Source of the DNA: Paramyrothecium sp. XJ0827
Taxonomy: Eukaryota; Ascomycota; Sordariomycetes; Hypocreales; Stachybotryaceae
Length of the DNA stretch: 64,000 bases
Assembly: GCA_020881915.1 (NCBI GenBank)
Contig: JAJFPB010000007.1
Location: 3,968,001-4,032,000 of the forward strand
Direction: 5' to 3'
A program made the translations under genes and the position numbers. Of this stretch, positions 1 through 10,770 are shown one piece after another. Position 1 is the stretch's first letter; the number at the start of each line of letters is the position of its first letter. Under the pieces are notes generated by a model. That model was not told the origin of the DNA and ran no database searches. It saw only the letters and a program-made list of their open reading frames with translations.

Positions 1-790
1 GTAGTCATCCAATCTTTCAAATCCCGTCTTGTGGTATGAAGGTTTGTCTACGTGCGCTTACACTACTCCTACAGATTTATGCGGTGCACTCATATCAGAG
101 GGTACCCAGCGAACCATGGTCCCGTTGGAAGAATGGTTGCCGCCCGGTGCACAGCCAGAGTGCGCAAATGAGGTTTTCTTGGCTCATATTTCCCCAGACA
201 TGCATGCCAACTATGCCGTCTACCTATGCGCCAAAACTTGCGAGCTCATCGCCGATCAAACAGGATACGTAGAGCTAGGAGAGCAAAACGGATGCGATGC
301 GACGGCCTATGCACGCCGTTGGAAGCTTCTTTGGGACGATCTACAAGAATGGATCCAGCACCGACCTCGTGATATCATCCCTATTCACAATGTCGAATCC
401 CGCCCGTTCCCCCAAATCATGTTTGTACACTCGGCCGGCATATCGTCAAACCAGCTCTACCATGCGGCATGCATTTTGCTCCTTGAGGGCAAACCTCGAG
501 GGGTGCAAATCGGCACCGATAAAGAGGCGTCCGCCATCTGGCATGCCAAACGCATATGTGGCATATCTTTCACCAATCCACACCGTGGCTGCTTGAACAA
601 TGCCATCCAGCCACTTTGGATAGCCGGGAAGCTTCTGACTCACAAGGATGAACACATTCTGATTGTGAAGCTGATTCGGAGCATCGAGGCCATGACCGGA
701 TGGGCTACCTCGTGGCGCATCGCAGACCTCGAAACGAACTGGGGATACAGTGTCTCTCGAACCATGCTTGCTTCAAAAGAGGTTGGCTAG
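1..790 (+). CDS. Fungal-specific transcription factor, C-terminal part (truncated by window edge)
   Basis: This is the C-terminal part of a fungal transcription factor of the Zn2Cys6 'ARCA-like' type; the DNA-binding N-terminus lies outside the window. The last exon is read as about 75-790 (238 codons with stop), after an intron of about 34-74 that starts GTATGA and ends CTACAG. The regulatory-domain signature is visible as FPQIMF, NQLYHAA and IWHAKRICGIS. The gene opposite (810-2821) has the matching blocks FPTILF, NQLYHTA and LWHARRVCGIA, and its last exon starts in the same codon phase, so the two are paralogues. Their stop codons are 20 bp apart and they converge. The target genes are unknown. 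A role in regulating the neighbouring pentose genes is only a positional guess. Confidence 0.72.
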
Positions 791-809
791 CACCGTGAGA
801 TTTACCAAA

Positions 810-2821
810 TCAGTCTGGATGCCACAGCACTTTCAGACGATTTGACAGGCTATTCAAATTCCATCGCGTCAAGGAAGTCAAGTCCCCGAGCGCATTCAAA
901 ATGAGTCTCTGCTGCGGTTCGTAGCTCATCATTGTCGCAGCCACGAAGAAGGAAGCAACCATGCTAAAGTCCCAGCTGTTGCCATCGTTATTATGAAGAG
1001 CAATACCGCAAACGCGCCGGGCATGCCACAGAGGAGACGCCAAGTTGGACCGCCCCTGGCTGGCCCGTTCCGTACGTGGGCGGTGCTGGAGCAGCAGCAG
1101 CATCGCCGTGTGGTAGAGCTGGTTCCCTAGGGTCGCGGCACTATTGGTGAAGAGGATGGTGGGAAACATGTGCCCCTCTTCCTCGTAGTCTACCATGGGC
1201 TCTAGGCGTTGAGGGCGGCTTTTGTACCAGGCATTGAGAGCCATGACTAGGTCGCGCCAAGCTTGGACAGGACTGGGCACTGCTGCAAAACAGTAGTTTA
1301 TCGCCCTGGCGCACAGGCGGAGTGGCTCGCGATCGTACCATAGTTGCTCCTGCGTCCAGGAAGCGGGCGAGCTAATGTCGGCGAGGAGGGCGTCGGGTAT
1401 TGGGACTTCCGAGTTGTTGAAAAGACCAACAGCAACATCTACCAGTATCAGTTAGTCCTCTATGAGAAGAGTTGCATGGCATAAAAGAAAGTGCATACTG
1501 ATCCGGAGTAACATCCAACAGAGCGCCAGCGTAGTGTTGGCATGGCCTCGTGAAATAGCATCGTTAAAAGCTTCAAAGTTGTGGTTGCTCAGATGACAGC
1601 GCCAGGACAAGGGTTCAGTCACTACGCAGTGACGAACAGCGTGGAGGACGAATGCAATGAGCCTGCCTGCCATCTCACCATCCGTCAACGGTATTGCAGT
1701 CGCAGCGGGTAAGTCCCAGTTCGCTTGGGGTACAGCATTGTGATCTAAAGTGGAGATTGCAAGATCTAGGAGGGATTCGAGGACAAAGCCCTTCGATGAG
1801 AATGCCTCGTGGCATATCTCAAGGCCAAAGGTTCGATCTGGGTCGCCGATATCAAGCTGTGCGGATGTGAGCAAGTGCAGATGCCTCGCGGTTTGTGAAC
1901 AATGCCTACCCATGGCGCCACGTTGTACGTATACTGCCGGACCAGCTGGGTGGTATAATCTTGGGAGATGTGTGCAGAGTTTGGAAATAGCCTAGCAAGA
2001 AGCTCTATCGTCGGAGTAGCGAGGTTCCCGGGAACTGGCTGAGCATCCCCGGCGATTTGACTTGGCGGGCCTGGGGAAAGGACTCTCCCGAGCGCTACAA
2101 GGACGTCTAGAGCAGCTTCATAAGCGCCGTCGTTCGGTCCCAGGTTTACACTGACGGGATAGCCATCTGCCAGTGGCAGACCGGCATCGCTGGCATCCTG
2201 AATCATTGTGCCCGAAGGCGTACTGCTAGCAATTGGCGAGCGTCCATCATCTAAGGGCCCAAGACTGGCTGCTTGAGGCTCTTCTGCGCTGTTAGGGGGG
2301 GTCGCAAATGGCGTTGGCCGTGAATGCTCGCGGAGGGGAGTGTTACTGTTGACGGCCTGAGCGGCCTGCTCGGATATGTTGGCGCGATCGGTGAACTTGA
2401 AGATCTTAGCATGCAATGGATATATAGCTTTTTCTGTTGGCCTAGGATATTTGCCTGTGTAATGCCAATGCAGCGGAATGGGGAGACGCTTACCCGTACA
2501 CTCGGATACGATGCTGTCCTCTGGCTTGGTGTGGGCTCGGTGGCCAGCGTCAGAGCGTTTTTGTCGAGGAACGACAGCTTCATACCATACTGGCAGTCGA
2601 AGCCGCCATCAAGACATCGTCGACATGTGGGCTTGCCCTCGTCGCCTGAGTGTAAGTTGGCTCACGGGTCAGCAACGAAGCCTCCTCCCAAGCCCCAAAC
2701 GTCCCCGCGAAACGCACATCTGAAAAGTGGATCACGTACATTTGCGCCGGCGGATCCGACATTTCAGACAGCCGGCGCGCGTTCTTTTCAGGGAGCTCTT
2801 GGAACTTGCTCGTCCCGCCAT
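810..2821 (-). CDS. Zn2Cys6 fungal transcription factor
   Basis: This is a nuclear DNA-binding regulator of about 572 residues. The exons (minus strand) are read as 2821-2740, 2645-2494, about 2407-1910, 1856-1499 and 1438-810. The start codon at 2821 gives a short basic N-terminus followed at once by a binuclear zinc cluster. Its six cysteines fall at about residues 18, 21, 28, 35, 38 and 45 (C-x2-C-x6-C-x6-C-x2-C-x6-C), and the first intron splits the third cysteine codon. The C-terminal half is the fungal-specific regulatory domain (GDPDRTFGLE, NQLYHTA, LWHARRVCGIA). The acceptor of the second intron (about 2408) is the least certain junction. The other junctions restore phase and family motifs exactly. 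The gene is divergent from xylose reductase and shares the 2822-3282 promoter interval with it, so pathway-specific control is plausible but not shown. Confidence 0.82.
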
Positions 2822-3282
2822 GCTTGCGGGTGCTGCAGCCAGTCTCGATGTGCCAGCTCTTGCTCGTGCGAAGGGGACATTGGGGAGATGGGTAAGTCGT
2901 CAAACACGGCAATTGGAAACGCCCATAGCGTCCCATTTTACCTGAGAGATGCCCCGCAATCACCAGCGGCATCGCCTTGCTCATGCGTTTGCTCATGCGT
3001 TTGCTAAGTGGGGATGACGCTCAGTGACCAAAACTTGCTTCGTTAGGGCGCGCTTACTCGAATAGGAAATTTTAAGCACTCCTGATTCATGTGTTGTACC
3101 ACTGACATTCGGTACTGGTGAGACCGTGTGGCCTACAAAGGAGTGTCTCGTCACCTGGTCCACGAAAAATTATCACTTTAGACGCATGCTTCATACTCTT
3201 CACATTCATCTCTCGACATCCTCTCTTCGTCAAACCCCGCATTCTTTGTTGCAGCCTGTAAATCTTCCTCGCGCGCATCACA
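2822..3282. promoter_or_regulatory. Shared upstream region of the divergent transcription factor and xylose reductase
   Basis: This 461-bp interval separates two divergently transcribed genes and must hold both core promoters. I see no clear TATA element for either gene. The bases just before the reductase ATG at 3283 are CTCGCGCGCATCACA, a pyrimidine- and A-containing leader typical of fungal genes. Confidence 0.5.
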
Positions 3283-4403
3283 ATGGTCAAGACAACTGCA
3301 ACCCTTGCCTCTGGGCACGAGATGCCCCTCGTCGGCTTCGGTCTCTGGAAGGTTCCTGCAGATCAAGCTGCTGACACTGTCTACAATGTAAGTGTTGAAT
3401 TCACGACTATTCGGTCAACCTCTCATTCTTTTCGCCGAAATCTCGGCTAACGGCGAGTATAGGCCATCAAAGCCGGCTACCGATTGTTTGATGGCGCGTA
3501 CGATTATCAAAACGAGAAGGAAGCGGGCGAAGGCATTCAGAGGGCCATCAAGGACGGTTTAGTCAAGCGCGAAGACATTTTCATCACTACCAAGTTGTGG
3601 AACAACTACCACAGCCGCGAACATGCCCTCGAAATGGCCAAGAAGCAGAATGAAGCCTGGGGTTTGGGGTACATTGATCTATACTTGATTCATTTCCCCG
3701 TCGCCCTAAAATACATCGACCCTGAAGAGATAAGATACCCGGTATGTTGCTGTGTTAGCATTTTGACAGATCTCTGGTTGTCTAATTCAACATGAAACTG
3801 CAGGCTTGGTGGATGGACGATGCTCGTACCGACGTTCAGCTGGCCAAGGTGCCTATCAGTGAGACCTGGCAGGCGCTCGAGACCATCGTTGACCAGGGTA
3901 TTGCCAAATCCATCGGTGTCTCCAACTTCCAGGCACAGCTCCTATACGACGTCCAGACCTACGCTCGACATCCTATTTCTTCTCTTCAGATCGAGCACCA
4001 CCCGTACCTCGTCCAACCTGAACTCATCCGCCTTGCCACGGATCTCGGCATCGTTGTTACGGCGTACTCATCATTTGGTCCTCAAAGTTTTGTTGAGCTT
4101 CCGGGGACTTTCTCCTCCCGGGCGAAGGTGACTGAACTACTTCTGGACACCAGCTTGGTGAAGGATATTGCTAGCAAGCATGCCAAAACCCCGGCTCAAG
4201 TCCTCCTACGATGGGCAACTCAGCGCGGCATTGCCGTCATCCCCAAATCCAACAACCCAGGCAGATTAGCCCAGAATCTCGATGTTCTCGGATTCGACCT
4301 GACTTCGGAAGAGCTGGAGAAGATTGCCAGTCTAGACAAGGGCCTTAGGTTTAATGACCCTGGTTTCTATCTTACGGACCATCCTTTGCGGATTTTCGCT
4401 TAG
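3283..4403 (+). CDS. xyl1: NAD(P)H-dependent D-xylose reductase (aldo-keto reductase)
   Basis: This cytosolic aldo-keto reductase reduces D-xylose to xylitol, and in fungi often L-arabinose to L-arabinitol as well, the first step of pentose catabolism. Exons 3283-3387, 3463-3741 and 3804-4403 give 327 residues, close to the usual length of about 322. Introns start GTAAGT and GTATGT, and both are phase 0. The AKR catalytic tetrad is present as Asp45 and Tyr50 (FDGAYDY), Lys79 (TTKLWN) and His112 (LIHFP). The block [11 protein letters not shown] and the cofactor loop [13 protein letters not shown] are typical of xylose reductases, as is the C-terminal GLRFNDP. L-arabinitol dehydrogenase lies 748 bp downstream on the same strand, which fits a joint role. 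Other pentose-active AKRs (L-arabinose reductase, glycerol dehydrogenase) are alternatives for substrate preference, not for family. Confidence 0.93.
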
Positions 4404-5151
4404 TATTAGTCTAGTGGTTACGCCGAAGGAAATTTACAGCCATATTTGGGAGGAAAATATAGATCACATGGGTTTTCATTACTATCGTCGTGCTTACATC
4501 GGCGGTACTCAGTGTCTTTGCGAATGTTGATAACAGGACAGTTTCTCTGATGTCAAGTTATTTTCCCTAACGCTGGTTGAGGACAGCAAAAGCCGATAAA
4601 TATTTCAGGCTATGGGTATTGCATGCGTCTTGGGGGCCGCGAAACGTATTGGGGAAATGATAAATGAATAAACATTTAACCTGCAGATCGTTTAACGAAA
4701 CTTGGCCACAGCGTGTTGGCCTCCTTTCATGTCTATATTACCTTGGTCTTGAACGTGTGAAGCAGACGTAGACACAGGCACACTACGTTGGATTACCAGG
4801 GGATGAAGATAGTGGAAGTAGAAGTCGAACATGGAGACCACATAGATGATTTGATGGATGCCATTTTCAAAACACAAGGTGAAGCTCTTAACAAGCCCAA
4901 CTAAGGCACCATCGAATCTTCACTAGAACGATCATCTAGCCGGTAGGTAGTTGGGCCGTCGTGTTTCGTCTTGCCTATTTGAGCGACAAATGGATCACCG
5001 CTATCACTTGCCTATCTAGGCATTCTTAAACACCCACAAGTTCCCGCAAGTCGCCTTTGTTGCTCATCAAGCCCGCGACGTCCTCTTTTGCATTCTACAA
5101 GTCGAGTCTGTCGCTGTACGCTACAACATATTTTCTTGTTACAGTCCTACA
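4404..5151. other. Intergenic: xyl1 3' region and lad1 promoter
   Basis: This stretch runs between two same-strand pentose genes. It is moderately AT-rich just after the xyl1 stop and becomes pyrimidine-rich near 5020-5150 before the lad1 start. No coding sequence or repeat is recognisable. Confidence 0.5.
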
Positions 5152-6581
5152 ATGGGTTCTAATCCCGTCGCTCGATCACTGACTAATGGCGTGAGTACAC
5201 TCACGGCTACGCAAGACCTCAAGCGGAGAACACAGACGGCAACGTCGGAACTTCGAGTAATCCAGGCGCCGCTCCCGAACCCGTCACTCGTGGTGACGGC
5301 AGATCATAAACTCAAGGCGGAGGAAGCTCCAGTCTATGCGCCGCAAGCTGGGGAAGTGCTTCTTCACATTAAAGCCACCGGTATTTGTGGGTATGTCGCC
5401 GCAGTCGGCTGAACCAAGACGAAGTAGCTCACGAAGAATGAACGAACAGATCAGATGTCCATTTCTGGAAAACGGGATGCATCGGAACGCTCGTGTTCGA
5501 GGGCGATTGTATAATCGGTCATGAAGCTGCCGGTGTGGTTCTCCAGTGCGGCGAGGGGGTGACACACCTGAAACCAGGTAAGAATACGACGAATGGCGAA
5601 TTGAAAAATAGCTTCTAATGGCCATCAAAAGGTGACAGAGTTGCTGTCGAGCCCGGCGTCCCGTGCGGAAAGTGCTATCTTTGCATCGATGGACGCTACA
5701 ATCTCTGCGAAGACGTGCAATTCGCGGGCGTCTACCCCTACGCAGGAACATTGCAAAGATTCAAGGTCCATCCGGCGCAATGGCTTCACAAGTGAGCAAT
5801 CGATGTTCAAATCTATAATCTAGCGTCATGGCTGCTTACACAGGTTGGACAGATTACCCGATAACGTCAGTTTTGCCGAGGGCGCTCTGCTAGAGCCACT
5901 TAGTGTTGTCCTTCACGGAATAGAGGCAGCGCATATTACGCTGGGCACGCCTGTACTTGTGTGCGGCGCTGGCCCCATAGGCCTTCTAGCACTTCAAGCA
6001 GCCCGGGCTTCGGGCGCCCATCCCATAGTTATCACAGATGTCGAGCCAGGCCGGCTGGCCTTCGCCAGTAAGCTTGTGCCATCGTGCAAGACTTACCAGG
6101 TCGATTTTCAGCTGAGTCCAGAGCAGAACGCGAAGAAGATCCGTGGGCTCTTTGGTGAAACCGAGTATCAACAGCCTAGGGTCGCGCTTGAATGCACCGG
6201 CGTTGAGAGCAGTGTTGGTACCGCTGCCTTTGTTGTCAGGAGAGGCGGGTGCTTGATGGTGATTGGTGTTGGCAAGTCAGTCATGAACAACCTGCCGTTC
6301 ATGCACTTGTCTCTGGCGGAGGTAAGCTTTCCGATTATTTCCATTTCTAACGAGATGCTAACGATCCCCTTCAGATTGATCTGCGTTTCATCAACCGCTA
6401 CCGCGATACTTGGCCTCGTGGTATCGCGGCTATCGAAGGAGGTCTTGTTGATGTAAAGGGACTGGTATCGCACGTGTTCCCACTCGAGCAAGCCTTGGAG
6501 GGTCTCACACTGTCTTCTGACCCGAAAAACAAATGCATCAAGGTGCAAATCGTGGACGAACAGGAAGTTTCCTTTTCATGA
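5152..6581 (+). CDS. lad1: L-arabinitol 4-dehydrogenase (zinc-containing medium-chain dehydrogenase)
   Basis: This cytosolic NAD-dependent zinc MDR enzyme oxidises L-arabinitol to L-xylulose. The five exons are 5152-5390, 5450-5577, 5632-5791, 5844-6321 and 6375-6581, giving 403 residues. All introns are GT-AG and every phase closes. The catalytic zinc site is visible as Cys79 (TGICGSD) and His104-Glu105 (GHEAAG). The structural zinc loop is PCGKCYLCIDGRYNLC. The Rossmann motif CGAGPIGLLALQ is followed by TDVEPGRLAFA, where the acidic residue favours NAD. The C-terminus carries RFINRYRDTWPRG, as in fungal LAD and xylitol dehydrogenases. Xylitol dehydrogenase is the main alternative; the LAD-like 'VEPGRLAFA' block makes LAD more likely. 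The gene is adjacent and co-directional to xyl1, so two consecutive pathway enzymes are linked. Confidence 0.9.
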
Positions 6582-9530
6582 GCTGTAGTTGACATTCATG
6601 GTGTGTGGGGTTTAATTTCCTCGAGTTTCGCCTACATAAGCATGCAACCTTTACAAGATAGACGTGATGATATCAGCTAATTAGCTATGGTATATAATGG
6701 ATGTCAACTAGAGTAGTTTCCTTTGAGTTTTCATTTACGTCGACGTTAACCAGTCCTACGGCCTGTGTGTTAAGTTCTCGAGAGTTCAGCCTCTTTATTG
6801 GTACTGCGTGTCTTTTACGAATGAGTCCTGTAGGTAAGGAGAAAATGATTGCTTTTTATTCGATTGATATACATCATCCCAAATTGAAAAATGCTCAATG
6901 CCGGGTGTGTTGTCACCCATAATCGTGGTTGGATCTCCATCGTAGCCTACTTGACGCGCCAACGAGAGAGCATGCTGCTGGAAGAACATTGTCTTTGTAC
7001 ATGCCCTTGTATGCACTGGAGACCTAGTTTCCCCGGTGTAATAGTCCAAAGCTGTTGAATTATCACGGCACAGTTGCTGCGTAGATGCAGACATAGGTTA
7101 GGAAGCTCACGATCTGAGTCCACAAGAAAGCTATCGCAACGAATGTTGAACACATCAAGGTCCTTTCCGAGCAGAAATGACGTCTTAGCGGTTCCGGCGA
7201 TGAACTGAACCGTATAGAGGGCACCAAACTCCAGTATCCATTCATCAGAAACTCCTTTACATCCCCAGGCAAACGACCCATGCGCTGGACAATTGTTTAC
7301 ACGATGATCAGTGTTTCGCAGAACTTCACCCAACAATCATCCACAATCTACGACGACATACAATTTTTCCATCCAGGTAAAATGCAGGTCCTTGCCGTCA
7401 AGGTTTCCACCGAGCTGGCGCTTTCACAATGAGACCAAATTTTTGAGCGGCTTAATACGAGACGAGAATTCTCTCAAGTAGCGATTCGGAGCATACGTAA
7501 CTGAAAAATGCACCTACAAACCTTACCGAAGAGAGTACGGAAGATGTAGAATTGCTCTGATGGAATAATTGAAAACTAATGTCCGTAGCACCTGGTTTAT
7601 TTCACCCAGGTCAATTGTTGTGGCGCGGGGATGGACTGGGGTTTTGCACGAAATGGCATCATCAAGAGCGAGCAGCGCCCAGCTAGCGTCAACTATGGCT
7701 GGGTTGTTCTTGGGCCTGCCACATCTCTCACCTTGTGGAAGTTGCTTCAGGTCTAGAACCGTCGACTGAAAGGGTTGGAGCGGCCTTTCCCGAAAGAGTC
7801 AGTTTTTGATCTTGCGAGGAGTGAAGCGATGTTCAGCAAGACATTAGCGGCGGCCAGTTCGCCTATATAGGAAGTGTCCCCGGATACAGTGTGTTTCACA
7901 CCGTGATCAAGTTCGGTGACGACTGCATGGCCAAGGGAGTTTGGAGGCTCTAATGAGAAGACAGGGATTATCCGAGCACAGTTTGCCTGACTGTGTTCGT
8001 AGGACAAACCTCGATCATAGATATTGTAGGATTTAGCAATGATACGCTCAGAAATACCAGTAAGGCAGGGTGCAGTTCACTTACATATCCATGAAGGAAC
8101 AATGATCGCAGATACCGAAGGCTCATTTAGCAATCTACATTCACGAAATATACAGTAAATCCTGGGTGTGGTAGGTGTTTCACATTGGCCTTTCTAGGTG
8201 TAGCTAAAGGAGTATAAGAATGCTATCATCGTAAAATCGGCCTAAGCCAATGATAAAACGCTTTTTACTTGACTATGGATTGGCATGTTTGATGTGGAGA
8301 TGAATTTACCGTTTGGTGGCTTCAATCTCCTAGTCAGTGCCAAACGACTGTGCATGTCCAGGTTTCATAATCGGCGGCACTACATGGCGGATGAGCCAAG
8401 TTCGAACTTTGCCCGAGTAGCTCAAATCAGAAATAAGTCCGCTCTCTACGTCTGGTTATTGGATCTCAGGGCATTGAAAAAGAACTGGTCGAAAATCGAG
8501 ACCCATCGCCTTGAATCGTATTGAGAAACTCTTTGGTCTAAATTGTGTCTCCACAACGGCCATCAGTACATTTAGGTAGTCAGCCACGGAATCAAAGGAT
8601 GTCAGCACTCTCACTGAACAGACTCTGTACATGGACTCCCTAATTTACATCGAAACTAGAAGAATACGTACTGCATGCCCCATGCTCTTTGTAGCTATCA
8701 TTTTACCTCCTTACATTTTGCTGTTCCTAGGGTTCGTGATCTTTACCCCAAACAGCCATAGGGTTCCTAAACTTGGTAACTACATGCGGTGAATCCCAAG
8801 CCATATATTTTATCCATCCCGACCCATCATAAAAATGCAGGGGATTCATTGCGGTGACCGGTTTAAGGCATGTGTCCGTAATCCAAGTTCTGGCGAAGTG
8901 TTAACCGGGGGGGGTATGAATCATCCATTCGACAGGGGCTTGCTGAGACCTGTTGATAGGGGATTTTTTTGGCCTGACTGCAGGTCTCTCGAGCCATTAG
9001 TTTGACTAGCGATTATCGACACAAGTAAGCGAATTGACGCGTCCAATTGTGTTGCCGACATGGGTTCGTTTGGCAACTGGCGAAATCGGGTTAGATTTTG
9101 ACTAGGGCTCAATCTGCGATTGGTAATGTGATAATGGAAAGTCTCATCGAAGAGAACTACTCTCGATTTGAAGGATTTCTCGACCAGCTGAAACCCGGGG
9201 TGGTCAGCAGACCCAATGAATGAGGACCTGCAGCCCACCCCCTTGTTGCCTCCCACCATCTTGGCGAGCTCTTAAGGCTTACCAACGCTCCTTCGAGCAA
9301 GCGAGGGCGATTGGTTAACCACAATGGTACAATAAACGACGAATCCGGACGCCCGAGCTGCCCGTCGAGTGGCATGGCTGTAAACAAGTTTTTGAACACG
9401 CCTATTGTGGCAAACGGTGTATCGAACATGGCCTATATAACTACACTTGCTGTCCAAATCCTTTATCAAGATCTGCCCCCACGAAACCAGTCCTTCTACT
9501 GTTCGAATAAGCTACCGCATTCGTCTGAAT
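6582..9530. other. Long gap without an assignable gene; possible decayed coding fragments
   Basis: No intact gene is recognised across 2.9 kb. Minus-strand open segments at about 6795-7336 (including SDEWILEFGALYTVQF and TAKTSFLLGKDLDVFN) and 7753-8007 (including GELAAANVLLNIASLLARS) look more protein-like than chance, as does a third minus frame near 7500-7770. They are in different frames, and I could not join them with convincing splice sites or match a family. They may be a decayed gene or an unusual multi-exon gene. The 8010-9400 part shows only short, low-quality ORFs. Confidence 0.35.
9434..9440 (+). promoter_or_regulatory. TATA element of the type III PKS
   Basis: A TATATAA motif lies about 91-97 bp before the ATG at 9531. 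That is a normal distance for a fungal TATA-dependent promoter with a leader of about 60 nt. Confidence 0.5.
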
Positions 9531-10770
9531 ATGGGTGATTTGTGTTCTCGTTCTTTTGCGCCAAGCCTATGGATCACTGGGCTTGGTGTGCAATATCCCC
9601 CATTCTTGCTTGGTGTTGACAAACTGGAAGCCTTTGCACGTCGTTTTTACGACGCTGAGAAGCCTGGGTGAGCACTCTCCCAATAATCATACATCCACAA
9701 AAATACAATTTCAAAACTGAGACTATTTCAGCTTGAAGAAGCTCCTTCAAATCAACAAAGCGACAGGCATCAATACCCGTGCATCTGTTAACGATTTCGA
9801 AACCGATTTTTGCTGCCAGCCAACACCTCCTTCAATTACAGATCTGGACGACTTCTTCCACCGGGAGGGCGTAAAGCTCACTGTCAAGGCCTGCGGGAAA
9901 GCAATCACAGAGTGGGGCGGCACCGTAGAGGATATCACTCACACGGTTGGGGTGACGTGTACTTCAAACGGGCTACCGGGCTATGATCTGCTGGTGGCAG
10001 AAGAGCTTGGGATTCCCCCCACTGTCGAGCGAATACTCTTGCAAGGAGTGGGATGCGCTGGTGGTCTGGCCATCATGCGAGTCGCTGCGCAACTTGCGTG
10101 CGCCGCAACGGCTCGCGGCAAGCCAGCCCGCATCCTGGCCTTTGCGTGCGAACTCTGCACACCGAATGGAAGACATGACCTGGCCGAGGCAGAAGCTTGC
10201 GCTGACCCCCGCAAAGTAGGAGTAGCGGCGGCCCTCTTTAGTGATGCGGCCGCGGCCTTTGTACTTTGCAATGAGCCTGGCCTGAGATCGTTAAATGGCT
10301 TGGCGAGGCCGTTTCTGCAACTTCATGAGTGGGAAAGCACAACTATTCGCCAGACTAGCCAGCATATGGGATTCTATCCTGATCCTACAGGTTACCGATC
10401 CGTCTTGAGCAAGGCTATACCGGACTTGATTCAACCCGAAGTGAAGCCTCTCTTCGAGAAATTACTTCCATCTTTCCAAGAAAGCCTAGGACTGTCGGGT
10501 CCGTTAAACGTTGCAGATTTTGATTGGGCGCTTCACCCAGGCGGAAGAGCTATCCTGAACAAGCTGCAAGACGAGCTGTGCCTGACGGATGAACAGCTTG
10601 AAGCCACGTATCAAATCTACAAATCACGAGGAAATTCATCAAGCCCGACAGTGCTGGCAGTGCTGGATCTAGTAAGGCATATTGAGACTAACAGAGTCAA
10701 CATCGCTGCCGCGTCATTTGGCCCCGGGCTTGTTGTCGAGATGGCCCTACTCACTAGAGCTTCAAGTTGA
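9531..10770 (+). CDS. Type III polyketide synthase (chalcone/stilbene synthase superfamily)
   Basis: This cytosolic homodimeric ketosynthase extends an acyl-CoA starter with malonyl-CoA and cyclises the product on a single active site; fungal members make alkylpyrones, alkylresorcinols or resorcylic acids. Exons 9531-9667 and 9732-10770 (intron GTGAGC...TTTCAG, Gly codon split) give 391 residues, the normal size. The catalytic triad is intact: Cys154 in GVGCAGGL, His314 in WALHPGGRAI and Asn347 in SRGNSSSP. The C-terminal AAASFGPGLVVEMALL corresponds to the conserved GPG loop. The start at 9531 is supported by the TATA box upstream and by the N-terminus WITGLGVQYPP. The next gene on the same strand is an FAD monooxygenase (12774), a likely tailoring enzyme. 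The starter unit and product cannot be read from sequence. Confidence 0.93.
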
